Shown: positions 1 through 5,568, counted from the stretch's first letter. The stretch: 6,826 nt of DNA from Hyphomonadaceae bacterium (GCA_025458365.1 JALOSP010000074.1:1-6826), one strand, 5' to 3'. The notes: generated by a model from the letters alone, not told the origin. Numbers and translations: made by a program.

Positions 1-2
1 CG

Positions 3-506
3 GACGCGACGCTGCAGTATCTGTCGGCGTTCATCCTGGCGGCAGACCAGCTGTCGAAGTGGTGGATCCTGAACGTGGTCCAGCTGCAGATCATCGGAAA
101 AGTCGAGATTTCGGCGATCTTCGATCTGACCTTCGTGAAGAATTACGGCGTCAGCTTTGGCCAGCTGCGCGCGGATTCGCCGATCGAGCGCTGGGGGCTG
201 GTTGCCCTGTCGGGCGCGATTGCGCTGATCTTCACCATCTGGCTGATCCGCTCGGACCGCTGGCTGACACGGCTTGCCCTGGCCATCGTGATCGGCGGGG
301 CGATCGGCAACATGATCGACCGGGTGCGGTTTGGCTATGTGGTGGACTTCTTCGATTTCAGCGGCCTGCATTTCCCGTGGATTTTCAATGTCGCCGATGT
401 GGCGATCAATATCGGGGCCCTGCTGCTGATCATCGATCTGTTGCTGGAACCGAAGCCCGAGAAGGCCGCATCCAACGCAACCGAGACGCCAGTCAAGCCC
501 GATTGA
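3..506 (+). CDS. lspA: Lipoprotein signal peptidase (signal peptidase II), 5' partial
   Basis: Inner-membrane aspartyl protease that cleaves prolipoprotein signal peptides just before the lipidated cysteine. The open frame runs in from the left edge, so the true start is outside the window; 167 residues are visible. Since the family is about 160-175 residues long, only roughly the first ten to fifteen should be missing. Family landmarks seen in order, numbered from the first visible codon: an early membrane helix with Asp15 in AADQLSKWW, the NYGVSF segment (about 47-52), the GNMIDR motif with catalytic Asp106 (bases 318-320), VVDFFDF, and FNVAD with the second catalytic Asp132 (bases 396-398), followed by the last membrane helix and a short charged tail. 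The spacing and pairing of the two aspartates match characterised LspA enzymes. An internal GTG at position 75 could be mistaken for the start, but conserved sequence continues upstream of it. The next gene encodes a lipoprotein, a natural substrate. Confidence 0.96.
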   Translation, partial: DATLQYLSAFILAADQLSKWWILNVVQLQIIGKVEISAIFDLTFVKNYGVSFGQLRADSPIERWGLVALSGAIALIFTIWLIRSDRWLTRLALAIVIGGAIGNMIDRVRFGYVVDFFDFSGLHFPWIFNVADVAINIGALLLIIDLLLEPKPEKAASNATETPVKPD

Positions 507-571
507 GCGCAGGAGGCGGCTTTACCATCCACCGGTGAGCTTGTAGGACGGGCCACGCTGGGACAGCCGCT

Positions 572-575
572 GGAG
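572..575 (+). promoter_or_regulatory. Ribosome binding site for the TTG-started BamF-like gene
   Basis: GGAG lies 8 bases before TTG at 584. An in-frame TGA at 536-538 blocks any start further upstream, and no ATG or GTG lies in frame between that stop and 584. This Shine-Dalgarno match therefore decides the unusual TTG start, which also gives a complete lipoprotein signal peptide. Confidence 0.7.
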
Positions 576-583
576 CCACGACC

Positions 584-1132
584 TTGAAGAAATCCCCGAT
601 TGCGCTCGCCACCCTGCTGACGGCGACAATTGCCATTTCCGGCTGTGCGGCCTTCAGCCAGGCTGTCGGTTCCGGCAAGGTTGCTCCAGACGAGTTCCGG
701 GTGGTCTCGAAGGCCCCGCTGGTGGTGCCGCCGGAATTCAATCTGCGCCCGCCACGTCCCGGTGAGGCCCGTCCGCTGGAACTGCGCCCGGACATGCAGG
801 CACGGTCTGCGGTGTTTGGTGTTTCGATGGGGGCCTCGGCATCGCCCGGTGAACAGCAATTGGTGGCCAACCTGGGCGCCAGCAATGCCGACCCGCGGAT
901 CCGCGATATTCTCGATTCAGAAACCGGCGATCTGGCCCGCAAGCCGGACAGCTTCGCCGACCGGCTGCTCGGCCGCCGGACCGGGCCGATGGACACACAG
1001 GCTGAAATTGACGCAACTGGTGAAGCCGAGCGGCTGGCCTCAGAGCGGCAGGCGATCAACTCGGCGACTGGTGGGCAAGCCCCTACCATCCAGCAAAACC
1101 GTTCGCGGGCCATCAAGCTGCCGGGCATGTGA
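584..1132 (+). CDS. bamF: BamF-like outer-membrane lipoprotein (DUF3035 family)
   Basis: Predicted 182-residue lipoprotein. The signal peptide has two lysines (residues 2-3), a hydrophobic core, and a lipobox ISGC with the lipidation cysteine at residue 21. Residue +2 is Ala rather than Asp, which predicts sorting to the outer membrane by the Lol pathway. Just after the anchor comes the family signature: PDEFRVVSKAPLVVPPEF at about 35-52, followed by a Pro/Arg-rich stretch. A second conserved segment covers about 90-132 (GEQQLVANLGA... ADPRIRDIL). In Caulobacter this family is BamF, an alphaproteobacterial subunit of the BAM complex that inserts beta-barrel proteins; its motif resembles the BamD-binding stretch of BamC. 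The rest of the chain is polar and probably extended. It starts with TTG at 584, supported by GGAG 8 bases upstream. It follows lspA by 77 bases on the same strand, so co-transcription is likely. Family assignment is firm; the BAM role here is inferred from homology. Confidence 0.85.
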   Translation: MKKSPIALATLLTATIAISGCAAFSQAVGSGKVAPDEFRVVSKAPLVVPPEFNLRPPRPGEARPLELRPDMQARSAVFGVSMGASASPGEQQLVANLGASNADPRIRDILDSETGDLARKPDSFADRLLGRRTGPMDTQAEIDATGEAERLASERQAINSATGGQAPTIQQNRSRAIKLPGM

Positions 1133-1220
1133 AGACTGGCCCGCGGGTCGGGTCTGGCAGGCAAGGACGGAATTGCGAGGCTTGCTTGCGTTTGACAGCC
1201 AGCAGAGGCAATGACCGGCG

Positions 1221-1886
1221 ATGCGCGCGCCTTTGTTTTATGTCCTGTGTCTGGTCGCGGCGGCCATGATGGTCGCGGTGGCGGCCCGGCCCGTGCTAAA
1301 CCGGCCAGGGGCAGCGGTAGAGGCGGACCGGAGCGCCAGTCGAGAACTCCGGTTCACATCGGCAACGCTGCAGCAACTCGCCGGAGGCGCTGACGTTGCT
1401 GTTACCCAGCCGCCGGGCATCAGCGGCGCGCTGACGGGCGTTGCGGTCGCAGCGCTGGAACCGTTCAACCCCCAATCCAGCGACGGCGCCCGCCTTCTGC
1501 TTGGCCCGCAGACCCGTGCCAGCCTTGCATCGTCGGCACAGACCCTGACCGTGACCATTGAACCGCTGCCAGACCCGGACAGCCTGCCACCGGTGCTGCA
1601 CGCGGGCTTTGTCGTGGCTGGCGCCCCGATCGTCTGGGTTTCGGTGCCGCTCACTGCCTCGGTGGAGCGTCAGACTGTCCGCCTTGTCCTGCCGCGCCCG
1701 GGGGATCCTCCGCTGGCGCTCGCGCTGGCGCCTGCAATCGATCCGGCTGGCACCAGCGATGGTCCAGGCTTCCAGCTGATCGACCTTTCCCTGACCCCCA
1801 CAGCTCCGGCTGCCGCGCCACCAGCCCCGACACCGGCTGCGACACCTTCAGCCCGGCCTGCAGGGCAGACTGAGGCCCAACAGTGA
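1221..1886 (+). CDS. Hypothetical exported or membrane-anchored protein, coupled to kdsD
   Basis: I do not recognise this 221-residue protein. It has an N-terminal hydrophobic stretch (about residues 5-22) that could be a signal peptide, with possible cleavage near VAVAA, or an uncleaved anchor; its Cys10 is not in a lipobox. The middle (about 40-190) alternates short hydrophobic runs with turns rich in Gly, Pro and Asp, which suggests a beta-sandwich. The segment DGPGFQLIDLSLTP near 180-193 resembles the last strands of such a fold, but this is only an impression. The last 30 residues are a Pro/Ala/Thr-rich low-complexity tail. The start is constrained: an in-frame TGA at 1212-1214 lies just upstream, leaving ATG 1221 as the first start, with AGAGG 12 bases before it (a rather long gap). 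Its stop overlaps the kdsD GTG start (GTGA, 1883-1886), suggesting translational coupling and perhaps an envelope or LPS-related role. Composition matches its neighbours. Confidence 0.75.
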   Translation: MRAPLFYVLCLVAAAMMVAVAARPVLNRPGAAVEADRSASRELRFTSATLQQLAGGADVAVTQPPGISGALTGVAVAALEPFNPQSSDGARLLLGPQTRASLASSAQTLTVTIEPLPDPDSLPPVLHAGFVVAGAPIVWVSVPLTASVERQTVRLVLPRPGDPPLALALAPAIDPAGTSDGPGFQLIDLSLTPTAPAAAPPAPTPAATPSARPAGQTEAQQ

Positions 1887-2848
1887 GACCCACGATGTCT
1901 GATGATCTGGACGTTGCCCGCCGGGTGATTGCCATCGAAGCCGCCGCCCTTGGCGCTCTTGCTTCCAGCCTTGACCAATCCTTTGTGGACGCGGTAGCCG
2001 CCGTCGCCGCAATGAAAGGCCGACTGATCTGTGCGGGGGTCGGCAAGTCCGGCCATGTGGCGCGCAAGATCGCAGCAACACTCGCCTCTACCGGCACGCC
2101 CGCCCAATTCATCCACCCGACCGAAGCCAGCCATGGAGACATGGGGATGATTGGCGCCGAGGATGTGGTTCTTGCCCTGTCGAAGTCGGGCGAGGTTTCC
2201 GAGCTTTCCGACTTGCTGGCTTATTCGCGCCGGTTTTCGATCCCGCTGATTGCCATCACGGCCAATGCCGGGTCCATGCTGGGCAAGGCTGCCGATCATG
2301 TATTGCTGTTGCCTGACGCGCCCGAGGCCTGCGCCGAGACTCGCGCGCCCACCACCTCCACCACGCTGCAGATCGCGCTGGGCGACGCACTGGCCGTCGC
2401 CCTGATCGAGCGGCGCGGGTTTACCGCCCAGGACTTCCGGGTCTATCATCCCGGCGGCAAGCTGGGCGCCATGCTGAAAACCGTCGGCGATCTGATGCAC
2501 TCTGGTGAGCGCCTGCCGCAGGTGTCACCTGCCACGCCAATCCGCGATGTGCTGCTGGTGATGAGCGAACATCTCCTGGGCTGCACGGCGGTTGTCGATG
2601 GCAAGACGCTGGTCGGAATCATCACCGATGGCGATGTGCGCCGCAAGGCTGGCGTGTCACTGGAAGCTGCCACCGCCGGGGACTTGATGAGCACAAACCC
2701 GATGACTTGCCCGCCCGACATGCTGGCCGCCGAAGCGCTGGGCCTGCTCAATGACACCAAGCGGACCGTGCTGCTGGTGGCAGACCAACCGGGCCATCTG
2801 GTCGGGATCATCCACCTGCATGACCTGCTGCGGGCCGGCGTGGCCTGA
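1883..2848 (+). CDS. kdsD: Arabinose-5-phosphate isomerase (KdsD/KpsF), SIS plus two CBS domains
   Basis: Cytoplasmic aldose-ketose isomerase converting D-ribulose 5-phosphate to D-arabinose 5-phosphate, the first step towards KDO in lipopolysaccharide. The 321-residue chain has the full family layout: an N-terminal SIS domain (about 35-195) and two CBS domains (about 203-262 and 267-321), ending in the family's HLHDLLRAGVA. Residues matching the E. coli KdsD active-site set are all present and collinear: Lys55 in GKSGH, Glu107 in SGEVSE, Glu148 in PEAC and His189 in YHPGG. The loop after PEAC reads AETRAPTTSTT where, from memory, the E. coli enzyme has PLGLAPTSSTT. Two starts are possible: GTG 1883, which overlaps the upstream stop and has GAGG 7 bases before it, or ATG 1895, which has only GAG 7 bases before it and shortens the chain by four residues. 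I prefer GTG narrowly. The KDO role is inferred from homology; a capsule-type KpsF paralogue has the same fold. Confidence 0.95.
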   Translation: MRPTMSDDLDVARRVIAIEAAALGALASSLDQSFVDAVAAVAAMKGRLICAGVGKSGHVARKIAATLASTGTPAQFIHPTEASHGDMGMIGAEDVVLALSKSGEVSELSDLLAYSRRFSIPLIAITANAGSMLGKAADHVLLLPDAPEACAETRAPTTSTTLQIALGDALAVALIERRGFTAQDFRVYHPGGKLGAMLKTVGDLMHSGERLPQVSPATPIRDVLLVMSEHLLGCTAVVDGKTLVGIITDGDVRRKAGVSLEAATAGDLMSTNPMTCPPDMLAAEALGLLNDTKRTVLLVADQPGHLVGIIHLHDLLRAGVA

Positions 2849-2868
2849 TCTTCGTGCGTGGCCTGATC
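2838..2868. repeat. 13-base direct repeat spanning the kdsD stop and the convergent junction
   Basis: GCGTGGCCTGATC occurs at 2838-2850 and again at 2856-2868, a period of 18 bases. The first copy encodes the last residues and TGA stop of kdsD. Because 18 is a multiple of three, the second copy supplies an in-frame backup TGA at 2864-2866. The second copy also runs into the stop codon of the opposite gene (TCA 2867-2869). An inverted pair, CTGATC 2845-2850 and GATCAG 2865-2870, spans the same junction with a 14-base loop. No T tract follows, so a terminator role is weak. Confidence 0.6.
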
Positions 2869-3676
2869 AGCGCGAAAGAACCGTGAGAAGGCCGCGCATC
2901 GTCAGCCCCAGACCCATGGCCACAACCACGACGCCAAAAATCGCTGACAGCCAGGTCCGCCGCGCCGCCAGCCTGCTGGCGATGGCCGCCCCCGCACCAG
3001 CCCCGACCAGGCCGCCCGCCATCATCCAGCCTGCGATGGTCCAGTCCACAAGACCGCTGCCGGCATAGCTGGCTGCAGCCGTCAAGCCAAAAGCGCTGAC
3101 CGCCACCAGGGATGTGCCCATGGCGATCTCGATCGGAAGACCGGCGGCAGCAACCAGTGCAGGCACGATCAGAAACCCGCCACCGATGCCGAAAAACCCG
3201 GATGCGACGCCGCTGGCCACGCCGAACCCGGCCAGGCGCGGTGCGAGCCAGCCCGCATTGCCGCGCGACATCCGGATGGCGTCAACCGGCCCGGTATCGA
3301 CCTTGCCCTTGAAACCGAGCACACCGATCACGATCATCACGAGGCCGAACAGGCCCAGCAGCATCTCCGGGTCGGTCAGCTTGCCCAGCCACGCCCCACC
3401 TGTTGCACCTGCAATGCCGGCGCTTGCAAAGACCAGCCCGCACGGCCAGCGCACGGTGCCGCGCCGGGCATGTGTGGCCAGACCGAACAGGGCATTGGCC
3501 GCAACCGCAATGGCCCCGGTGCCAATGGCCACATGAGGCTGGTCAACGCCGACCAGCCACACCAGCAAGGGCACCGCCAGCACCGACCCCCCCGATCCGA
3601 GGACTGCCAGGATCAGACCGATCAACCCACCGGACAGGGCTGCCAATGCGGCCGACAGGCTCACGACGTCGTGCAC
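2867..3676 (-). CDS. TauE/SafE-family sulfite or sulfonate exporter
   Basis: Polytopic inner-membrane permease of the TauE/SafE (formerly DUF81) family, 269 residues with about eight hydrophobic segments. The two-fold internal repeat of the family is clear: LGSGGSVLAVP at about 26-36 and FGIGGGFLIVP at about 162-172. Each is followed by a similar helix, IGTGAIAV near 51-58 and MGTSLVAV near 186-193. A polar loop around 122-146 separates the halves. I start it at GTG 3676: it lies 4 bases after the rhodanese stop, with GGGA 8 bases before it. A longer reading to 3775 only adds translated rhodanese sequence, and GTG 3664 would shorten it by four residues. As the last gene of the repressor-rhodanese-exporter operon, it most likely exports the sulfite made by the persulfide dioxygenase, but the substrate cannot be read from sequence. 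It converges on kdsD with 18 bases between stop codons. Confidence 0.9.
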   Translation of the reverse strand: MHDVVSLSAALAALSGGLIGLILAVLGSGGSVLAVPLLVWLVGVDQPHVAIGTGAIAVAANALFGLATHARRGTVRWPCGLVFASAGIAGATGGAWLGKLTDPEMLLGLFGLVMIVIGVLGFKGKVDTGPVDAIRMSRGNAGWLAPRLAGFGVASGVASGFFGIGGGFLIVPALVAAAGLPIEIAMGTSLVAVSAFGLTAAASYAGSGLVDWTIAGWMMAGGLVGAGAGAAIASRLAARRTWLSAIFGVVVVAMGLGLTMRGLLTVLSR

Positions 3677-3680
3677 CCGA

Positions 3681-4214
3681 TCAATCCCGGACCGGGGTGG
3701 CTGTGGCAAGCGTCCGGTTCCAGGGCAGAACCGCCAGGACTTTGGCCATGCCGCACCAGCCAGTGACGCCGGCAAATGTCAGGCCCGCGCCGATGAAGCC
3801 GCTGAGCAGGTGGAAGGTCGGATTGATCGCAAAGCCCAGCACTGCGCCCAGCAGAGCGAGGCTGCCTGCCGTGATCTGCACCTGACGCATCAGTTCGAGA
3901 GGCTGCTTGCGATCTTCGAGCACTGGCAGGCCGGCAGCTTTCCACCCGTCCAGCCCGCCTTCGAGCACATAGGCTTGGCAGCCCGTGCTGGAGGCCAGCT
4001 TGCCTGCATTGATAGAGGTGCGATTGCCGGTGCGGCAATGGAACACGACCACACCCTCCTGTGGCAAGCCTGTCAGACCACCCGCCAGCGGCGCATGGCG
4101 GGCGCCTGGAATGCGCGTACGGGCATGTTCGTCGGCCTCGCGCACGTCAACCAGAATGGCGCCCTGGGCGATCAGGTCGCGGGCAGCGTGTGGGGTGATG
4201 GAAGGAAGGCTCAT
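3681..4214 (-). CDS. Rhodanese-DUF2892 membrane sulfurtransferase (YgaP-like)
   Basis: A 177-residue fusion. Residues about 5-100 form a single rhodanese domain: LVDVREADEH (21-30), IPGARHAP (35-42), the active-site loop HCRTGNR with catalytic Cys60, and the C-terminal YVLEGGLDGWKAAGLPV (82-98). Residues about 106-170 are a DUF2892 membrane hairpin with two helices (about 112-131 and 135-150) and the family's GVTGWCGMA and PWNR motifs; Cys154 lies in the first. This layout matches E. coli YgaP. Rhodaneses move sulfane sulfur between persulfides and acceptors such as thiosulfate, sulfite or glutathione, so here it would act at the inner membrane on persulfide. ATG 4214 overlaps the repressor stop (ATGA, 4211-4214), so translation is probably coupled. 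A longer reading from 4259 adds 15 residues of out-of-frame repressor sequence and is not credible. The exporter gene follows by 4 bases. Confidence 0.94.
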   Translation of the reverse strand: MSLPSITPHAARDLIAQGAILVDVREADEHARTRIPGARHAPLAGGLTGLPQEGVVVFHCRTGNRTSINAGKLASSTGCQAYVLEGGLDGWKAAGLPVLEDRKQPLELMRQVQITAGSLALLGAVLGFAINPTFHLLSGFIGAGLTFAGVTGWCGMAKVLAVLPWNRTLATATPVRD

Positions 4215-4588
4215 GAGTCTGTCTCCAATTTGGGATCGGTGTCGCTGTGGGGGCCGCAATAGAGCCGGTGAAGGGTTTCCAGCACGGCCGCCACGCGTGG
4301 ATCGGCCAGCCGGTAAATGATTGACGTGCCCTGCCTCCGGGTGGCGACCAGCCCCTGCTCACGCAGAATGGTGAGGTGTTGGGAGAGCGCCGATTGGGAC
4401 AGGCCCGACAGGCCGACAAGCTCGCCAGCAGAAGCCTCGCCCTGCCCGACCAGAGCACACAAGACCAGCAACCGCCCGTCGTGGCCCAGCGTGCGCATCA
4501 GGCGGGCGGCCTCACCCGCCTTGTCAGCCATGGAGGAGAGGTCTGATACCATTGCAGGCTGCTGCGGGCTTGAGATCATCGAGTTCAT
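4211..4588 (-). CDS. bigR: ArsR-family sulfide/persulfide-responsive repressor (BigR/SqrR type)
   Basis: A 125-residue winged-helix repressor of the ArsR/SmtB family. Helix-turn-helix and wing: ASAGELVGLSGLSQSALSQ (about 52-70) then HLTILREQGLVATRRQGTSIIYRL (71-94). It lacks the usual metal-site cysteine pair in the recognition helix but has Cys44 (in RLLVLCAL) and Cys111 (in HRLYC). These sit where BigR, SqrR and YgaV carry the two cysteines that join through sulfur atoms when reactive sulfur species appear, releasing DNA. ATG 4588 has an AGAGAGGG purine run a few bases upstream; in-frame ATGs at residues 4, 13 and 20 are alternatives, and the first twenty residues are poorly conserved in type. 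It heads an operon with the rhodanese (4-base overlap) and the exporter, divergent from the persulfide dioxygenase. It probably represses both directions through the inverted repeats in the intergenic region. The sensing role is inferred from cysteine placement and context. Confidence 0.9.
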   Translation of the reverse strand: MNSMISSPQQPAMVSDLSSMADKAGEAARLMRTLGHDGRLLVLCALVGQGEASAGELVGLSGLSQSALSQHLTILREQGLVATRRQGTSIIYRLADPRVAAVLETLHRLYCGPHSDTDPKLETDS

Positions 4589-4594
4589 AGGCCC

Positions 4595-4623
4595 TCTCTA
4601 TTAGTCTTTACTAATTTAGTCAA
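4595..4623 (-). promoter_or_regulatory. Candidate promoter for the repressor-rhodanese-exporter operon
   Basis: Read on the minus strand, TTGACT (4623-4618) is a five-of-six -35 match, followed after 17 bases by TAGAGA (4600-4595), only three of six for a -10. A start near 4588 would make the repressor message almost leaderless, or move its translation start to a later ATG. The -35 lies inside the second inverted repeat. This is a weaker call than the plus-strand promoter. Confidence 0.3.
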
Positions 4624-4630
4624 GTCTAAT
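4600..4630. promoter_or_regulatory. Tandem inverted-repeat operator between the divergent sulfur genes
   Basis: Two 16-base elements of the same design abut and share base 4615. The first, 4600-4615, is ATTAGT-CTTT-ACTAAT, with perfect 6-base arms. The second, 4615-4630, is TTTAGT-CAAG-TCTAAT, with imperfect arms. The stretch is AT-rich in otherwise GC-rich DNA. Its place between an ArsR-family repressor and its divergent partner makes it the likely repressor binding site, with room for two dimers. It overlaps candidate promoter elements for both directions. Binding itself is inferred. Confidence 0.65.
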
Positions 4631-4635
4631 ATATG
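4607..4635 (+). promoter_or_regulatory. Candidate promoter for the persulfide dioxygenase
   Basis: TTTACT (4607-4612) and TATATG (4630-4635) are separated by 17 bases and each matches the sigma-70 hexamers at four of six positions. Transcription would begin near 4642, leaving a leader of about 20 bases that contains the ribosome site. The -35 element lies within the first inverted repeat and the -10 touches the second, so repressor binding would block it. Confidence 0.4.
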
Positions 4636-4648
4636 GGACGGAACCGAC

Positions 4649-4654
4649 AGGAGA
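4649..4654 (+). promoter_or_regulatory. Ribosome binding site of the persulfide dioxygenase
   Basis: AGGAGA lies 7 bases before ATG 4662, the strongest Shine-Dalgarno match in the window, and it fixes the start of this gene. Confidence 0.75.
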
Positions 4655-4661
4655 CCAATCC

Positions 4662-5543
4662 ATGGCACATGCCCCTTCCAAACCTGACATCACCGCTTTC
4701 TTTGATCCGGCGACCTTTACGGTGACCTATCTGGTGATCGATCCCACCACCCGTGTTGCAGCGGTGATCGACCCTGTTGCCGACTATGACCACGCCTCGG
4801 GCCGATACAGCCTGGAATCGGCAAAGGCAGTGCTGGCTGCGGCCCACGCCCGGCGCGCCACAATCACCCACGTGCTGGAAACCCATGTCCATGCCGACCA
4901 TCTGTCCGCCGGACCATGGTTCAAGGCGCAGACCGGTGCGAAAGTCGTCATCGGTGCCCGCGTCGATGCGGTCCAGTCGGTTTTCCGCACGGTGTTTGAC
5001 GCACCTGACGTCAGCGGCACCGGCGCCGAGTTCGACCTTCTGGTGGAAGACGGTGATGTCCTGGACCTGGGTGCCCTGCCCGTGACTGTCATGCATGTGC
5101 CGGGCCATACGCCGGCATGCGTGGCCTATCACATCGGTGACAGTGATGTGTTTGTCGGCGACACATTGTTCATGCCGGATTTTGGCACCGCGCGCGCAGA
5201 CTTTCCCGGCGGCGATGCCCGGCTGTTGTACCGCTCGATCCGCAAGCTGCTGGCCATGCCGGAGCAGACGACCTTGTGGATGTGTCACGACTACAAGGCC
5301 CCTGGTCGCGAGGGCTATGCCTGGCAGACGACTGTGGGCGAACAGAGACGCTCGAACATCCATGTCCACGACGGGATCGACGAAGATACCTTCGTGGCCA
5401 TGCGCACAGCCCGGGATTGCAAACTCGCGGCGCCTGCCCTGCTGCTGCCTTCAGTTCAGGTCAACATGCGTGCCGGGCACATGCCGCCGCCTTCGGCCAA
5501 CGGCGGGGTCTATCTGAAAGTGCCGGTCAGCCTGGCAGGATGA
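4662..5543 (+). CDS. blh: Persulfide dioxygenase, metallo-beta-lactamase fold (Blh/ETHE1-like)
   Basis: A 293-residue metallo-beta-lactamase-fold protein. Motifs in order: the THVHADH metal motif (His75, His77, Asp79, His80), PGHT with His149, VGDTLF with Asp167, and MCHDY with His209. His75, His149 and Asp167 correspond to the two-His-one-Asp iron site of ETHE1-type persulfide dioxygenases, which oxidise glutathione persulfide to sulfite and glutathione in the cytoplasm. The C-terminal PSVQVNMRAGHMPPP stretch (263-277) and the length beyond about 240 residues fit the Blh subgroup found with BigR repressors. ATG 4662 has AGGAGA 7 bases upstream. The gene is divergent from the repressor across a 73-base AT-rich operator region and is probably induced by sulfide or polysulfide. 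Its product sulfite would be exported by the TauE-family protein. A hydrolase of the glyoxalase II type is the main alternative; the single-iron ligand pattern, C-terminal extension and sulfur context argue against it. Confidence 0.93.
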   Translation: MAHAPSKPDITAFFDPATFTVTYLVIDPTTRVAAVIDPVADYDHASGRYSLESAKAVLAAAHARRATITHVLETHVHADHLSAGPWFKAQTGAKVVIGARVDAVQSVFRTVFDAPDVSGTGAEFDLLVEDGDVLDLGALPVTVMHVPGHTPACVAYHIGDSDVFVGDTLFMPDFGTARADFPGGDARLLYRSIRKLLAMPEQTTLWMCHDYKAPGREGYAWQTTVGEQRRSNIHVHDGIDEDTFVAMRTARDCKLAAPALLLPSVQVNMRAGHMPPPSANGGVYLKVPVSLAG

Positions 5544-5568
5544 CCGGGTTTCGGGTCAGGCGGCCAGG
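5531..5568. terminator. Nested inverted repeat at a convergent junction, possible bidirectional terminator
   Basis: CCTGGC (5531-5536) pairs with GCCAGG (5563-5568), and inside it TGACC (5541-5545) pairs with GGTCA (5554-5558) around an 8-base loop. Both pairs share one centre (5549.5), exactly midway between the two stop codons, and a 4-by-4 internal bulge separates them. No T tract flanks it in either direction, so it is not a classical intrinsic terminator. It could stabilise message 3' ends or pause convergent transcription. Confidence 0.3.

Noticed and set aside
516..570. GCGGCT / AGCCGC inverted pair between lspA and the BamF-like gene as a terminator
   Set aside because: The arms are 6 bases with a loop over 40 bases and no T tract; more likely chance in GC-rich DNA.
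493..1164. Minus-strand open frame of 223 codons across the BamF-like gene
   Set aside because: Low-complexity Ser/Arg/Ala translation typical of antisense GC-rich DNA; the plus-strand frame has a clear lipobox and family motif.
1133..1220. Possible regulatory element or small RNA in the 88-base gap, including the palindrome CCCGCGGG
   Set aside because: The palindrome is isolated and no promoter, stable hairpin with T tract or conserved RNA motif is visible.
1211..1393. Small plus-strand frame beginning at ATG 1211
   Set aside because: 60 residues of Gly/Arg-rich sequence overlapping the longer frame that starts at 1221 and has a hydrophobic N-terminus; no independent support.
1670..2500. 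Long minus-strand open frame (276 codons) antisense to kdsD and the unknown gene
   Set aside because: It mirrors the codon bias of kdsD on the other strand. Its translation is rich in Gly, Arg and Ala with no family motif, whereas kdsD carries every conserved residue.
3677..3775. Extended N-terminus for the TauE-family exporter
   Set aside because: The extra residues come from out-of-frame rhodanese sequence. The GTG at 3676 has a ribosome site and sits 4 bases after the upstream stop.
4215..4259. Extended N-terminus for the rhodanese-DUF2892 protein
   Set aside because: Overlaps the end of the repressor gene out of frame and adds no conserved sequence; the ATGA overlap at 4211-4214 is the expected coupled start.
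4626..5369. Minus-strand open frame of 247 codons antisense to the persulfide dioxygenase
   Set aside because: No recognisable domain, and it would run through the operator region; the plus-strand gene has a strong ribosome site and complete metal motifs.
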